Shown here: positions 10,507 to 21,075 of the stretch, piece by piece
How positions within the stretch are numbered: position 1 is the first letter of the stretch
Layout: every line of letters begins with the position of its first letter
Assembly: GCA_017654935.2 (NCBI GenBank)
Contig: CM065712.1
Span: 19,654,650-19,718,649, forward strand
Direction of reading: 5' to 3'
Length of the DNA stretch: 64,000 nucleotides
Source of the DNA: Phymorhynchus buccinoides
Taxonomy: Eukaryota; Mollusca; Gastropoda; Neogastropoda; Raphitomidae
Notes under the pieces: generated by a model
What the model was told of the DNA's origin: nothing
What the model saw: the letters and a program-made list of their open reading frames with translations, nothing else
Database searches by the model: none
Made by a program: the position numbers and the translations under genes

Positions 10507-10704
10507 CTACAGCAGTTGTTGTTGCTGATTGATATGTGCATTTTTACCGGCCAAACGAAGTCTGACTGCTATTGTTTTGTCTGCTCATGTTATTGGATTT
10601 TTGTTTCATGTTTTTATTCCATTTCAATTCTGTGTAAAGCGCCCTGTAGCCTACATAGTAGGATGGGCGCTATATAAATTTTCCTCATTATTATTATTAT
10701 TATT

Positions 10705-10710
<6 letters not shown>
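10507..10710 (+). mobile_element. LINE 3' tail with ATT repeat
   Basis: TGTAAAGCGCCCTGTAG and GGGCGCTATATAAATTTTCC followed by ATT units. This is the 3' end of the LINE whose C terminus lies at 8472-8589, the two parts being separated by the nested Tigger-like element. The same GCGCTATATAAA plus ATT tail appears at 43925, 52595 and, reversed, 11390-11440. Confidence 0.75.
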
Positions 10711-10739
<29 letters not shown>

Positions 10740-10865
10740 GATGACGACTACCCCAGCTGACCTGCAATTTTGACGTTCTCCTGGTGCTGAATGATGATGA
10801 TGACGATAATGATGACGATGATGATGATGATGATGATGACGATGATGATGACTACCCCAGCTTAC
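10690..10865. repeat. ATG/GAC microsatellite enclosing a duplicated exon 5 end
   Basis: ATGATG and ACGATA units surround a second copy (about 10746-10791) of the exon 5 donor with the last 36 nt of the exon, including GACCTGCAATTTTGACGTTC (minus strand: exon end, then donor GTCAGC). Order on the plus strand: microsatellite, copy, microsatellite, real exon. Confidence 0.85.
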
Positions 10866-10947
10866 CTGCAATCTTGATGTTCTCCTGGTGCTGAATGATG
10901 AAGCTCTCCTGTTTGTTCTGCAGTTCTTTGCACCTCTTCTCCCCAAC
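10866..10947 (-). CDS. STAT exon 5 (coiled-coil domain)
   Basis: The acceptor AG is at 10949-10948 and the donor GTAAGC starts at 10865. Length is 82 bp, phase 0 in and phase 1 out. Product VGEKRCKELQNKQE then SFIIQHQENIKIAG, residues 161-188. The Q-x-x-x-E-x-FIIQ-x-QE motif is a strong STAT5/6 coiled-coil signature. The donor side carries one degenerate copy of the exon end embedded in a microsatellite. Confidence 0.94.
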
Positions 10948-10993
10948 CTGCACAACAACAGAACATGCTGCACGTTTTGTACCATCAGGAAGG

Positions 10994-11330
10994 AAGGTGG
11001 CACAGTGATTAAGACGTTGGCCTGCCAAATTTCAATGCGCGAGTGACCGGGTTCGAATCCAGGCCTCGCCCTTTCTATCTGGTTCGACGGGAAAATCTAA
11101 GTGAACGGGGACTTAAAGCTAGTCTTGCCCGTGTGCTTTAAGCTCATTAAAATCCCACGGCAGTCAAAAGTTGGTAAGAGCAAGGAGAAACCCTGCTGTC
11201 GGGTATGACTAAATTGATAGCTAGGTTTCCCCAAGTCCGACCACCCCCTCTTCACCCTGTCCCCCTCCCCCTCCCCCAAAAAGGATGGCGCCGCGCTTGC
11301 AGTGACACACTCTCCAGGTGGGAGCAATCC
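10994..11330 (+). mobile_element. tRNA-derived SINE
   Basis: A-box-like TGGCACAGTGATTAAG (10998) and B box GGTTCGAATCC (11049) are spaced as in a tRNA head. The body that follows contains TTGGTAAGAGCAAGGAGAAA and CCTGCTGTCGGGTATGACTA. Part of the same body occurs inverted at 13706-13795. The cloverleaf is not intact enough for a functional tRNA. Confidence 0.75.
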
Positions 11331-11384
11331 GAAATTTCAGAGATAGGTCTCTGAGACTAGAATATACTGAAATACCAAATACTA

Positions 11385-11832
11385 AAAATCATAATAATAA
11401 TAATAATAATAACAGTACATTTATATAGCGCTTTACCTCAGATGAGCCCAAAGCGCTTTACAATCAATTATTCATCAACAGATAACAAAAAACAACATTC
11501 AAGAGTGACACCAACCACCAACAGCGCATATGCAAAGCAACTCTCTCTCTCTCTAACACACACGCACACACACACACGCACACACACACACATAAACACA
11601 CAATTATTGACGCCAACTCGTTCATACCCCATTCGGTAAGCCACAGCAACTGAGCCGCATGGACTGACCACATACACCAACACACATACACAAACACCCT
11701 CACACACAACGTACGCACGCAGACTGACACGCACACAAACACACACATGCGTGCACACACAACCCACAAAACTAAAATACACACAAGCACACATTCATGC
11801 TCACACACACACACACAACACACACACACACA

Positions 11833-11869
<37 letters not shown>

Positions 11870-12670
11870 CACAAAACACAGCACAAACCTCTTAAATCAA
11901 TCTTCCCTCACGTGCACACAACGATAGACAACTGATCAAATATTTAGGGCGCAGCAGGAAAAAGATGGGTTTTAAGAGAGGTTTTGAATGAGGAGACTGA
12001 GTTGGAGTGTCGGAGAGGAGAAGGCAGAGAATTCCACAGAGATGGTGCTTGACAAGAAAAAGAACGTTGGCCAGCAGATTTGAGACGGATGGAGGGAATG
12101 GAAAGGAGACGAGAATCAGAAGACGAACGTAGTTGGCGAGCTGGGACATAGAGATGAAGAAGATCAGAGAGATACAGGGGAGCTTGATCATTCAGTGACT
12201 TGAAGGCAAGGAGGAGAATTTTGTAGTCAATACGTGATTGAACTGGGAGCCAATGTAGGGAACGAAGAACCGGAGTGATGTGATCATACCTAGGGGAGCG
12301 AGAAATGAGACGAGCAGCATTATTCTGGACCCGTTGGAGCTTAGAGATGAGAATTGATGGACAGCCAGCAAGAAGTGAGTTACAGTAGTCAAGGCGAGAC
12401 AGGACAAAAGCACATACTAGAGTCTTCAGGGCATCCTGAGAGAGGAAACGGCGGATGGAACTAATTCTTCGAAGTTCTAGATAGCAAGACTTGCAAACAT
12501 TGGAAACATGCTGTTTGAAAGAAAGGGTTTGGTCCAAAGTAACACCTAGATTGCGGACGGATGCCGATAGCTTGATCTCAGTGCCATCAATGTCTACACA
12601 ACCTGGGAGAACCTGAGTTTTAATTGTGTGGTTAGAGGCTACAAGAATCATCTCTGTCTTATCAAATCAT
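11385..12670 (-). mobile_element. 5'-truncated LINE (CR1/L2-like)
   Basis: The minus-strand element runs from the end of the RT domain (12666) through a CA-rich 3' UTR (11530-11870) to GCGCTATATAAATGTACTG and a TTA-repeat tail (11397-11415). Tail type and C-terminal protein motifs match L2/CR1-like non-LTR elements; the clade is inference. It lies in intron 4 in the same orientation as the STAT gene. Confidence 0.85.
11944..12651 (-). pseudogene. LINE ORF2 C-terminal part (RT thumb to C terminus)
   Basis: An unbroken 235-codon frame with typical motifs in order: DKTEMILVAS, VRNLGVTLDQTLSFKQHV, LSRLDYCNSLLAGCP, LQRVQNNAARLISRS, LHWLPVQSRIDYKILLLAFK, LNDQAPLYLSDLL and finally APSLWNSLPSPLRHSNSVSS ... 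FKTSLKTHLF. No frameshift is visible, so the insertion is fairly young although truncated at the 5' end. Confidence 0.92.
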
Positions 12671-13550
12671 GGGTGTTTCTACACAATCAGAAAAGCAGCT
12701 ATCCAGAGGGCGCCGTTTCGTCACCCAGACCCTGTCAGGGCATGGGGATAGCAGCAGCCCTGTTAACTCAACGGAGTCACATACAAAATGACGTAGTTTC
12801 TCCCTCAGATCGCATTATTTTAGGTCATTTTCTAAAAATCGCCAAAAATCAAATGCACATCATTCAAACATGCAACATGCACCGAGTAACAGAGAAATCA
12901 GTGTATTTTTGAAGACTTCTTACTTTGAACGAGTGAGCCGCATATATTTCACGATGTAAATAATCTGATGAAATGCGCTTCGTCAGGAAAACAAAAACTT
13001 CCTACTCCACGGGCTGACCACTTTGTTATGATCTTGATCTAGTATCACAAAGCCACTCAAGTTTTGACACACTTGGTTTAGTATATAAATGACAAAGGAT
13101 TGTAAAAAGCATAATATAAACAATAAACATGAACATTTCTTTATTTAATGTTAGAATAAAGTGAGCTAAGTGGTTGCCGCCATATTGAATGAAGCAAATT
13201 TGAAGATGATAAGTAGTTCAATTTAAAGAAGCAAAAAACGAAAATAGGAGACACTAGAAACGGACTAAGGGAAGCAACTACAAGAATAAGGTCTCAGGAT
13301 TAAGAGGAACCACGAGCTGTTTCCCTTTTATTGGTTTAACCGACAACCAAAACCGCAAAAATCGATCGGAAAACTCCCTCCAAAGGACTCCAAAGGTTGG
13401 AACAGTGTTGGAATGACGTCTCCGACATGACTCCATTGAGATAAGGGCCGGCTACACTGCATACGATTCGATTCACTACGATCCGATTGTGACATTTGTG
13501 AGGCATGATTGACGTGAAATTCCACTGTCTAAATAAATCTGATGAAATCC
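12671..13550. other. Unassigned intronic sequence
   Basis: Nothing recognisable: no conserved frame, tandem repeat or terminal inverted repeat. Short stretches such as GGCCGGCTACACTGCATACG resemble generic intergenic repeats. Confidence 0.4.
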
Positions 13551-13555
13551 TACTA

Positions 13556-13705
13556 CAGACAAACCCCTATTTTACAACCCTCTGTTAAGCGACCACCTCT
13601 CATTTGAGACCGGATTTGTTGGCACGGATGCATTTTACTATGTAAACGACCTCTCTTAAACGACTTCCTCTAAAACGCGACTTACGACCGCCATTTTGTT
13701 GGTTT
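13556..13705. mobile_element. Partial copy of CARACAAACC-type MITE (inverted)
   Basis: TACAGACAAACCCCTATTTT followed by CTGTTAAGCGACCACCTCTC and the GCATTTTACTATGTAAACGA segment: the right part of the elements at 20514-21075, 45975-46511 and 60747-61289, in reverse orientation. Confidence 0.75.
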
Positions 13706-13795
13706 TTACTTGGGGAAACCTAGCTATTAATTTGGTCGTACCCGACAGCGGGATTTCTCCCTGCTCTTACCGATTTTTGACCGACTTGTCTAGTT
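13706..13795 (-). mobile_element. SINE body fragment
   Basis: CTTGGGGAAACCTAGCTATT and GTACCCGACAGCGGGATTTC are the reverse complement, with substitutions, of the 3' body of the SINE at 10994-11330. Confidence 0.65.
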
Positions 13796-13864
13796 AGGGC
13801 TGTTTACACAGACACACACACACACTCACTCTACGAATGTTGCTGACTCACTGACTGTACGTAC

Positions 13865-13960
13865 CTGTGTTTTCTTGGTCAGTTCGTGCAGCTGTCCCAT
13901 GATCACCTCGTTGGCCGCGTCTTGCTCGCTCTTCATTTCACTCGACTCGGATGCACCCTC
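13865..13960 (-). CDS. STAT exon 4 (start of coiled-coil domain)
   Basis: The acceptor ATGCAG ends at 13961 and the donor GTACGT starts at 13864. Length is 96 bp, phase 0 both sides, residues 129-160. Product EGASESSEMKSEQDAANE then VIMGQLHELTKKTQ: an acidic Ser/Glu linker leading into the first helix. The position matches the STAT5 segment between N-terminal domain and coiled coil. A 326-codon open frame runs through the exon and the array upstream, but only these 96 bp fit the gene phase. Confidence 0.85.
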
Positions 13961-14685
13961 CTGCATGAAAACATGGGTGCAACCTGCATGATGACATGGG
14001 TGCAACCTGCATGATAACATGGGTGCAACCTGCATGAAAACATGGGTGCAACCTGCATGATGACATGGGTGCAACCTGCATAACATGGGTGCAACCTGCA
14101 TAACATGGGTGCAACCTGCATGAAAACATGGGTGCAACCTGCATGATAACATGGGTGCAACCTTCATGAAAACATGGGTGCAACCTGCATGATAACATGG
14201 GTGCAACCTGCATGACATGGGTGCAACCTGCATAACATGGGTGCAACCTGCATGAAAACATGGGTGCAACCTGCATAACATGGGTGCAACCTGTATGATG
14301 ACATGGGTGCAACCTGTATGATGACATGGGTGCAACCTGTATGATGACATGGGTGCAACCTGCATGATAACATGGGTGCAACCTGCATGATGACATGGGT
14401 GCAACCTGCATGAAAACATGGGTGCAACCTGCATGATGACATGGGTGCAACCTGCATGATAACATGGGTGCAACCTGCATGAAAACATGGGTGCAACCTG
14501 CATGATGACATGGGTGCAACCTGCATGATGACATGGGTGCAACCTGCATGAAAACATGGGTGCAACCTGCATGATAACATGGGTGCAACCTGCATGATGA
14601 CATGGGTGCAACCTGCATGATGACATGGGTGCAACCTGCATGAAAACATGGGTGCAACCTGCATGATAACATGGATGCAACTCCA
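13961..14685. repeat. 23-bp tandem array at the exon 4 acceptor, about 31 units
   Basis: Units of ACATGGGTGCAACCTGCATG plus GAT/ATA/AAA variants, a few shortened by 3-5 bases. On the minus strand each unit ends with ATGCAG followed by GTTGCACCC, much like the real exon start ATGCAG followed by GAGGGTGCATCC. All three minus frames are open through the array (23-residue periodicity with HPC, AGCTHV and APM). Probably seeded by the exon edge. Confidence 0.95.
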
Positions 14686-14706
14686 CAAAATGAAAAAAAC
14701 TGAAAG

Positions 14707-15325
14707 CAGAGCTGATTCTAGGATTTTGAAAATGAAAAAAGAAGGGCAGGTCCAATGGATACGAGAGGAAGGGGGGGGGGGGGGGGGCGGAGGGCGGCCG
14801 ATTCAATCTTCGCTAGCACTTCTTCAGCCACTCGTCTTGGAGTCGGTGTTCCCTCGCACTAGTGCCGTTATCTTCAGGCTGCTTCTCTGAGACTGTTGAT
14901 GCAGTAGCTGTTTCTGCAACATCTTTGTTTGGCAGAGGATTTATTTTTTTGTACTTTGCCGCCACAAAAATCAAAGTCAAAGAGCGTCGTTGTCCGCTTC
15001 ATTTTGAAGACAATTCAACATGGCGGGTAGGACTCTCGCAACATCTATGATCTTGTCGGTAAAACGAGATGAACGTGATTGGTGGATTTACACTAACATT
15101 GTAATGGAACCAATGAAATGTCGAGAAATCATTCATTCCTGCTGAATGCTTTCAGTTTGTGCAGACGGATTTAGCAGATGACGAAGGAATTCCCGCAGCG
15201 ATCGGTAAAAAGTGCGGGCAGTTCTGCAAATAAGTGGGCGGCGGCCCGCGTTTAGACCCAATTATTGCGGGAAGGAACAGATTTTGGGGGGATTGTACCA
15301 ATCCCGTGCCCTAGAATCAGCTCTG
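14707..15325. mobile_element. hAT-like element, 619 bp, perfect 16-bp TIR
   Basis: Ends CAGAGCTGATTCTAGG and CCTAGAATCAGCTCTG, flanked by the 6-bp direct repeat TGAAAG (14701-14706, 15326-15331). The interior resembles the fragment at 7773-8471, including a decayed minus-strand transposase start near 14950-15010. Contains a G run near 14772. Six rather than eight duplicated bases is unusual for hAT. Confidence 0.85.
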
Positions 15326-16419
15326 TGAAAGGCAGGGGTTCAGGGGCCGCCCAGTGCCCTGGCAAGGATGATTCAGGAGGGCAACGCAAGAGAGAAAGAT
15401 ATGAGACAGACAGACAGACAGACAGTCACAATGATGGACAGAGACAGTTTCGAGTCCGATACTCCTTGTAAGATTACATTGCCTTTGAAAGCAATATGGC
15501 ATCACTATGCTGTGTTGAAGATTCCCCGAGAGAGACTTCCGGGATAGAAAAATCAAGATCAAAACACCCCAAATCGCCTGTGGTCAATTTTGTTTTTTTG
15601 ATGAAAACCTGAAGTTCAGTTTCTGGTAAAAATTAAAAAACTGAAATCAGTGTAAAATTGAAAGACCCATGCGATAATGCTGAGCGAAGAAATTCATAAA
15701 ATAGGAATTGTTCGGAAATAATTAAGGAGAGTAATCTTATGGTGTATGGGAGTGATCTTGCCTAATTCAATCGGTCAAACAGGGGAAGTTACTCTACCAT
15801 CAGGTAGATCCCCAGCCCTCGCCTGGGTGCTGTTACTGTTAGGTTGACTTAGGGTCAGTTTAGTCATCAACTTTTATTTTTTGTGTATCTGACCCTAAAC
15901 TGACCCTAAACCTATCCCTAACCCTATCCCAAACCTTACTCCCTAACCCTAACCTGAAACTGTTTAATCCACACAAAAATATGGTATGGTATGAGATTGA
16001 CACTTAACTGACCCTAATCCCAAACCCTATTCCTAACCCTAACCCTAAGGCCTCGTACACACTTCATGCGGAAATCCCATGAGAAATCCTTAAATAAGTC
16101 GAAGAAAGAAGGGTTTACAAACATTTACGGATTTAATAGGGGAAATTCGGACACGCGTCAAATCTTTTCCCTTCTTTTTTAAAAACTTATTTACCGATTG
16201 CGCACAGGTTTCCGCACGGAATCTCTGCATGTATGTGTACACGGCCTATCTGAGACCGTCTGAAATGAATGGAAGGGGCAGAGGGGGGAGCTTCTCTGAA
16301 CATTTGCCAAATAATGATGCTAGAGATTTCAGTCGCATCCTCCTCCCTAACAACCGGTGTCAAAACCAGTTCCAAGGGAAACAAAAACCAGTGAAAACCA
16401 CACAATATCAAAGCCTCTG
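15326..16419. other. Intron 3 sequence with interstitial telomere-like motif
   Basis: A GACA microsatellite lies at 15406-15425. At 15885-16050 imperfect CCCTAA/CCCTAAC units (ACCCTAAACTGACCCTAAAC and similar) appear twice. Otherwise no gene or frame is seen. Confidence 0.55.
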
Positions 16420-16894
16420 TTAACCTTCACCACGCTTCCTGGGTATTCTAGTACCCAGAGACACATAAAAACTGTTATATCTCAAAAAGTATTTAAGCAA
16501 TCATCATGAAATTTCATGAGTTTATCAAAAACGTTAATGGCTTTATGTGTCTTAAATTTCATTAATGTGTATAAAACACAAATGACGTAATATAATGCGT
16601 CATTTGAACATGCTTGTCACTGATTGCGCGGGTATCCTACAACCCATACTTTAAAGAGCAGAAGTATGCCACTGCAGTGCATTGAGTATGGGTAGTGGGA
16701 CACCCGCGGCATCTGGATAAGGATAAACACATGGTGACTCTTTGACGAGTATGGGTACTGGAGAACCCGCATCATCTGGAATAGGGATAAACACTGTTAA
16801 AATGCATGTCCCTTTCCTTTTAAATGAGTATGGGTAGTGGAAAACCCGCCCCATCGTGACTGTGTAGTTGAACAGGGGATCCGGTGAAGGTTAA
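16420..16894. mobile_element. TTAA-flanked hairpin element (piggyBac-type MITE), divergent copy
   Basis: Starts TTAACCTTCACC and ends GGTGAAGGTTAA, a perfect 12-bp terminal inverted repeat including TTAA. Five short hairpins with GGGT...ACCC stems lie at 16441-16456, 16630-16645, 16690-16705, 16753-16768 and 16832-16847. Relatives in opposite orientation lie at 48435-48884 and 63338-63789. No coding capacity; a TTAA target suggests piggyBac mobilisation. Confidence 0.85.
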
Positions 16895-17016
16895 AACAAT
16901 TTATCAGTCCCTGGGACTGACAGGTCAAATTTTTTTTTCAGTATTTTGGTTTTGCAATCAGTATTTTACTGATATAATTAGCAGTAAACGCGATCACTGC
17001 CAAAGCCTTGTATGCA

Positions 17017-17220
17017 TGTTGTTGTTGTCGTTCCCTGGCTTAAAGACTCCAGGGATCATCCCAACAGCTGAAGCACTTGAACACTATGGTATAAATCCAC
17101 CAGCTAGGGTTGCGAACATTATGTGTGTGACTGTTTTTGATTACCCCACCATGTGGGCAGCCACACTCCAACTTCGAAGGATTTTAGACTGATGATGTTA
17201 TGCTAGGAGCTTGTCATGGC
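17017..17220 (+). repeat. Interspersed repeat R3 beside a TTAA MITE
   Basis: Carries CCAGCTAGGGTTGCGAACAT and TGTTTTTGATTACCCCACCA, then TGTGGGCAGCCACACTCC. The same block, inverted, lies at 53275-53410, also next to a TTAA MITE of the family at 17221. Confidence 0.7.
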
Positions 17221-17466
17221 TTAACCCTTTCATCGCCACTGTCGCCTCTTGGCACCACAATGATTTAACACCCATATCACTAAAATGCATCAATAGAGGG
17301 CCTGGTATCCAGTGACCTTATATTCTTAATTTTGGGAGGTAAGAATAGGCCCTATTTTATGCACGCTGCCGAGGAATCCCCAATATTGCAGACGAAATCT
17401 TTTCTCTACCCGGGTAAGCTTAATGGTACATTTTGGCTGAGGAATGGCTAGCGTTGAAAGGGTTAA
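17221..17466. mobile_element. 246-bp TTAA MITE
   Basis: Starts TTAACCCTTTCATCGCC and ends GCGTTGAAAGGGTTAA. The inverted relative at 53018-53264 shares the interior (GCACCACAATG, TTTTGGGAGGTAAGAA, CAGGCC). No frame. Likely piggyBac-mobilised because of the TTAA target. Confidence 0.85.
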
Positions 17467-17639
17467 AACAATCCCTGCACAACCATGCAGAACATAACAA
17501 CATGTTGATGTAGGCTTGGTGTTCTACTAGCTTATGTTAACTGGTCTGACACAGCCTTATGCCAAGGTGAAGTATATGAATCAGCATATTACAGTATACA
17601 TGTATGTACAGTAAACAAAACACCCAACAACATATAAAA

Positions 17640-17700
17640 GAAACACATGCATGAACACACACACACACACAAACACACACATTCACAAACATCCAGACTC
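17640..17700. repeat. CA microsatellite
   Basis: ACACACAC and CACAAACA repeats. Confidence 0.8.
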
Positions 17701-17817
17701 AAAACACTCGCTACGGCAAACATGGCATGTGAAAAGCATAACAGCTCACTCCTCTTCATACGCTTGTAAGCACACCTACAACTATTCATTTAATAACAAA
17801 CTTTTGTACTCGACCAC

Positions 17818-18874
17818 TCACCGCATCAGGCAAGGCTTGCAAAAAGCTGTAAGAATTCAGTTTCTTTCTCCATGCAACACTTACACAATCCATACATTTA
17901 ACTACAAACATTCGTACTAGAACACTCACCGCATCAGGCATGGCTTGTAAAAGCTGCAGGAGTTCGGTGTCCTTCTCCATGCAACACTTATAGTGCATAC
18001 ATTTAACTACAAACATTCGTACTGGAACACTCACCGCATCAGGCATGGCTTGTAAAAGCTGCAGGAGTTCGGTGTCCTTCTCCATGCAACACTTATAGTG
18101 CATACATTTAACTACAAACATTCGTACTGGAACACTCACCGCATCAGGCATGGCTTGTAAAAGCTGCAGGAGTTTGGTATCCTTCTCCATGCAACATTTA
18201 TAGTGCATACATTTAACTACAAACATTCGTACTGGAACACTCACCACATCAGGCATGGCTTGTAAAAGCTGCAGGAGTTTGGTATCCTTCTCCATGCAAC
18301 ATTTATAGTGCATACATTTAACTACAAACATTCGTACTGGAACACTCACCGCATCAGGCATGGCTTGTAAAAGCTGCAGGAGTTCGGTATCCTTCTCCAT
18401 GCAACACTTATAGTGCATACATTTAACTACAAACATTCGTACTGGAACACTCACCGCATCAGGCATGGCTTGTAAAAGCTGCAGGAGTTTGGTATCCTTC
18501 TCCATGCAACATTTATAGTGCATACATTTAACTACAAACATTCGTACTGGAACACTCACCGCATCAGGCAAGGCTTGTAAAAGCTGCAGGAGTTCGGTTT
18601 CCTTCTCCATGCAACATTTATAGTGCATACATTTAACATCAAACATTCGTACTGGAACACTCACAACATCAGGCGAGGCTTGTAAAAGCTGCAGGAGTTC
18701 GGTGTCCTTCTCCATGAAACACTTAGAGTGCATACATTTAACTACAAACAGTCGTACTGGAACACTCAACACATCAGGTAAGGCTTGTACAAGCTGCAGG
18801 AGTTTGGTATCCTTCTCCATGCAACATTTACAGTGCATACATTTAACCACAAACATTCGTACTGGAACACTCAC
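17818..18874. repeat. 105-bp tandem array carrying the exon 3 donor, 10 intronic units
   Basis: Units begin at 17818, 17926, 18031 and then every 105 bp; the eleventh, at 18871, is the real exon edge. Each contains, on the minus strand, the last 51 nt of exon 3 (MEKDTELLQLLQAMPDA in most copies, IEKETELLQLVQASPDA in the exon), a donor GTGAGT and 54 nt of intron. The period is 35 codons and no unit has an in-frame stop, so exon and array together form one 402-codon frame (17786-18994). The copy at 18766 has lost the donor (GTGTTGAG). Confidence 0.97.
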
Positions 18875-18976
18875 CGCATCAGGCGAGGCTTGTACAAGCT
18901 GCAGGAGTTCGGTTTCCTTCTCGATGCATTCTTTGATGACTCTGAGAAACCCCAGCGGGTCTTGTATGTAGAGAGT
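18875..18976 (-). CDS. STAT exon 3 (end of N-terminal domain)
   Basis: The acceptor CAACAG ends at 18977 and the donor GTGAGT starts at 18874. Length is 102 bp, phase 0 both sides, residues 95-128. Product TLYIQDPLGFLRVIKECIEK then ETELLQLVQASPDA, matching the last helix of the STAT N-terminal domain. Only this copy has the upstream half with a proper acceptor; the array copies hold just the last 51 nt. Because the array stays in frame, retention would insert repeated 35-residue blocks between N-terminal and coiled-coil domains. Confidence 0.93.
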
Positions 18977-19129
18977 CTGTTGCAAGTGACACACAAAACA
19001 AAAATGCTATGTAAAGGTTCAGAATGAGAGATAGGATAGGCCAGTGCAGTGACTACCCGGATGCAAGGGGGATAACTGTCACCCATATCCAGTGAGGGGT
19101 CAAGGTCACTGGCTACTTTCATTTTCCTA

Positions 19130-19394
19130 TATACTAGGGTATGGTTCCAGGTTCCTTAGGGCTAATGCACATGTTTTAAGTGTTGGTAATGTATGGTTAA
19201 AATAGATAGTCCAATTTATACAATCAATCAATCAAATCATTCATGGTCCTTTTAAATCAGTGCATAAGAGGAAATTTGGCTGCTGTCACCAGACAAACAA
19301 ACAACAGGCAACAAGTACAGTATAAAGATGTTCATGACACAAAACATTAGATTGTAATTTGTATTAGATTATAATAATGATTATAAACGGGTTA
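19130..19394. other. Unassigned AT-rich intron sequence
   Basis: No frame, repeat or TIR recognised. Confidence 0.4.
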
Positions 19395-19690
19395 AGTACA
19401 TGTGTCCGGTTTTCACTGGTCTCCCCGCTGCATACAGCCGACACATTCCAATTTCGGAGGAGCTCAAAGGAGAAAAATTATTTGGAAGATTTTTTTGAAA
19501 AAAGGCAGGAGAATGGGGCCAATAAGTCAGAAAGATAGTAGATGACAGAAAGCGAAGGGAAAAGGCAGAGTCAAAGAGAGTGGCAGATTAGAGGAAGTTA
19601 CAAGCACAGAACTTCCAGAACGTGGGGGAACTAATTTTTATGAAAGACCCCCCGGTATCCCCCCGGGGAGATCGGGAAACATCACAAACA
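19395..19690 (+). repeat. Interspersed repeat family R1
   Basis: Second copy of the block described at 4600-4978, with the same order of motifs, ending in CCCCCCGGTATCCCCCCGG. A CA microsatellite follows (19683-19705). Confidence 0.75.
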
Positions 19691-19705
19691 CACACACACA
19701 CATAC

Positions 19706-20511
19706 ATGTGCACACGCTTTAATTCTGCAAGCACCGGGTAAACATTTTCTCGACTAGGCTGGCAACTATTGTTACTTACAAATGCAAGGCACAACATTCA
19801 GAGTTTGCGCAACTTCTTGCCGCAAACCGATCTTTTGGCGTGTCTGGAGTTTATTAAGTACTTCATTTTTTTAGTCTTGGCCTACAGTTCTGGATCAAAT
19901 CTTATCTTCGTCTTTTGCCATTTTTCAAGTTAAAACGGAAGAAAAGCATTTTGAGTTGAAGAAATAAAAGAAACATATAGGCATAAAGAAGCATCAAAAT
20001 TAGGAGTAAAAAAAATTACTGCATCATAAATAAATTTGATGGCTTGGAGTTGGAGTCAAAACAGACTATCTTTAGATAGTCCATTGACATATAATTGAAC
20101 ATATTGCGAAAACTAATAACTTGCATAAAAAAAAGACAGCAGAAATATAAAAAGCATAATCCCGAATTTATATTATTCAGTCTTTTTTAATACAAGTTCT
20201 TAGTTTTGACAGTCCATTTTGACGCTAAGGCATCGCAAAGTTCATAGCCGTTTTTGTCCAGCAAAACTTGTTTTTAGATTAGCAGAAATGAGACTACAAC
20301 TGGAAGGATGTGGAAAAAACATAAAACGCTGCAGGCGGTCCATGGGACTGGTGTGGGACACTGGTGGGGTCATTGGACTCCAGGGGTCCAGGGACAATGC
20401 TCCACTGGGGGGGGGGGGGGGGGGGGGGGTCATTGGGCAAAGCCCCCTGAAGCTGACAGTATGTATAGATCTAAGTAATTTGAGGCTACAAAAAAATCAC
20501 TAAAATTAATA
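19706..20511. other. Unassigned sequence with poly-G tract
   Basis: AT-rich, no conserved frame. A run of about 23 G lies at 20408-20430 within GGGGTCCAGGGAC ... CCCCCTGAAGCTGA, a motif shared with 1300-1340 and 22410-22450. Confidence 0.5.
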
Positions 20512-20513
20512 TA

Positions 20514-21075
20514 CAGACAAACCTCTATTTTAAGACTTCCAAAATGTCCGGAAAAATCGGTCGTAAATTGGAGGGGTCGTATGACGGAGGTTTTCACTGG
20601 CAGCCGTAGAAAGAAAAAGTTCAGCACAGTTCATACTCTCTTCTTCATGCACACATACAATGACATATTAAAACTGGATTTGGGTCTTTCCAACTCCATA
20701 GGATTGTGCAATCGATGTATTAGTTTCACTTCACTGACTTCTGTTAATCACCTCCACTCTCGTCCAAAGTCAGTGGTTTTCTTTTTCAAAGTCAGTGGTT
20801 TTCGTGCTTTTCCTACGCTTTCCACCATCTTTTCTACAACAAGGGAAGTGACTCCGCTTTCAGGCCCTTGACCGTGGTTGTTTCCCTTTGCTCGAAGTCT
20901 ATGCAGACGACAACAACGGTCGTAAAAACCAACAAAATGGCGGTCGTAAGTCGCGTTTTCGAGGAAGTCGTTTAAGAGAGATCGTTTACATAGTAAAATG
21001 CATCCGTGCCAACTAATCCGGTCTCAAATGAGAGGTGGTCGCTTAACAGAGGGTCGTAAAATAGGGGTTTGTTTG
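20514..21075. mobile_element. CARACAAACC-type MITE, 562 bp, TA-flanked
   Basis: Ends CAGACAAACCTCTATTTTA and, reversed, CAAACAAACCCCTATTTTA, with TA on both sides. The interior has GGTCGTAAA and AAATGGCGGTCGTAAGTCGC. Further copies at 45975-46511 and 60747-61289 and a partial inverted one at 13556. TA duplication suggests mariner/pogo type. Confidence 0.85.

Noticed and set aside
10994..11070. Functional tRNA gene
   Set aside because: A and B boxes are present but the acceptor and anticodon stems do not pair; it continues into a SINE body.
13826..14806. 326-codon minus frame as a His/Cys-rich repeat protein
   Set aside because: It is the 23-bp array read through STAT exon 4; only 96 bp fit the gene phases, and all three minus frames are equally open.
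15885..16050. Telomere or chromosome end
   Set aside because: CCCTAA-like units are few, irregular and inside intron 3; also short matches at 28785-28800 lie within a MITE.
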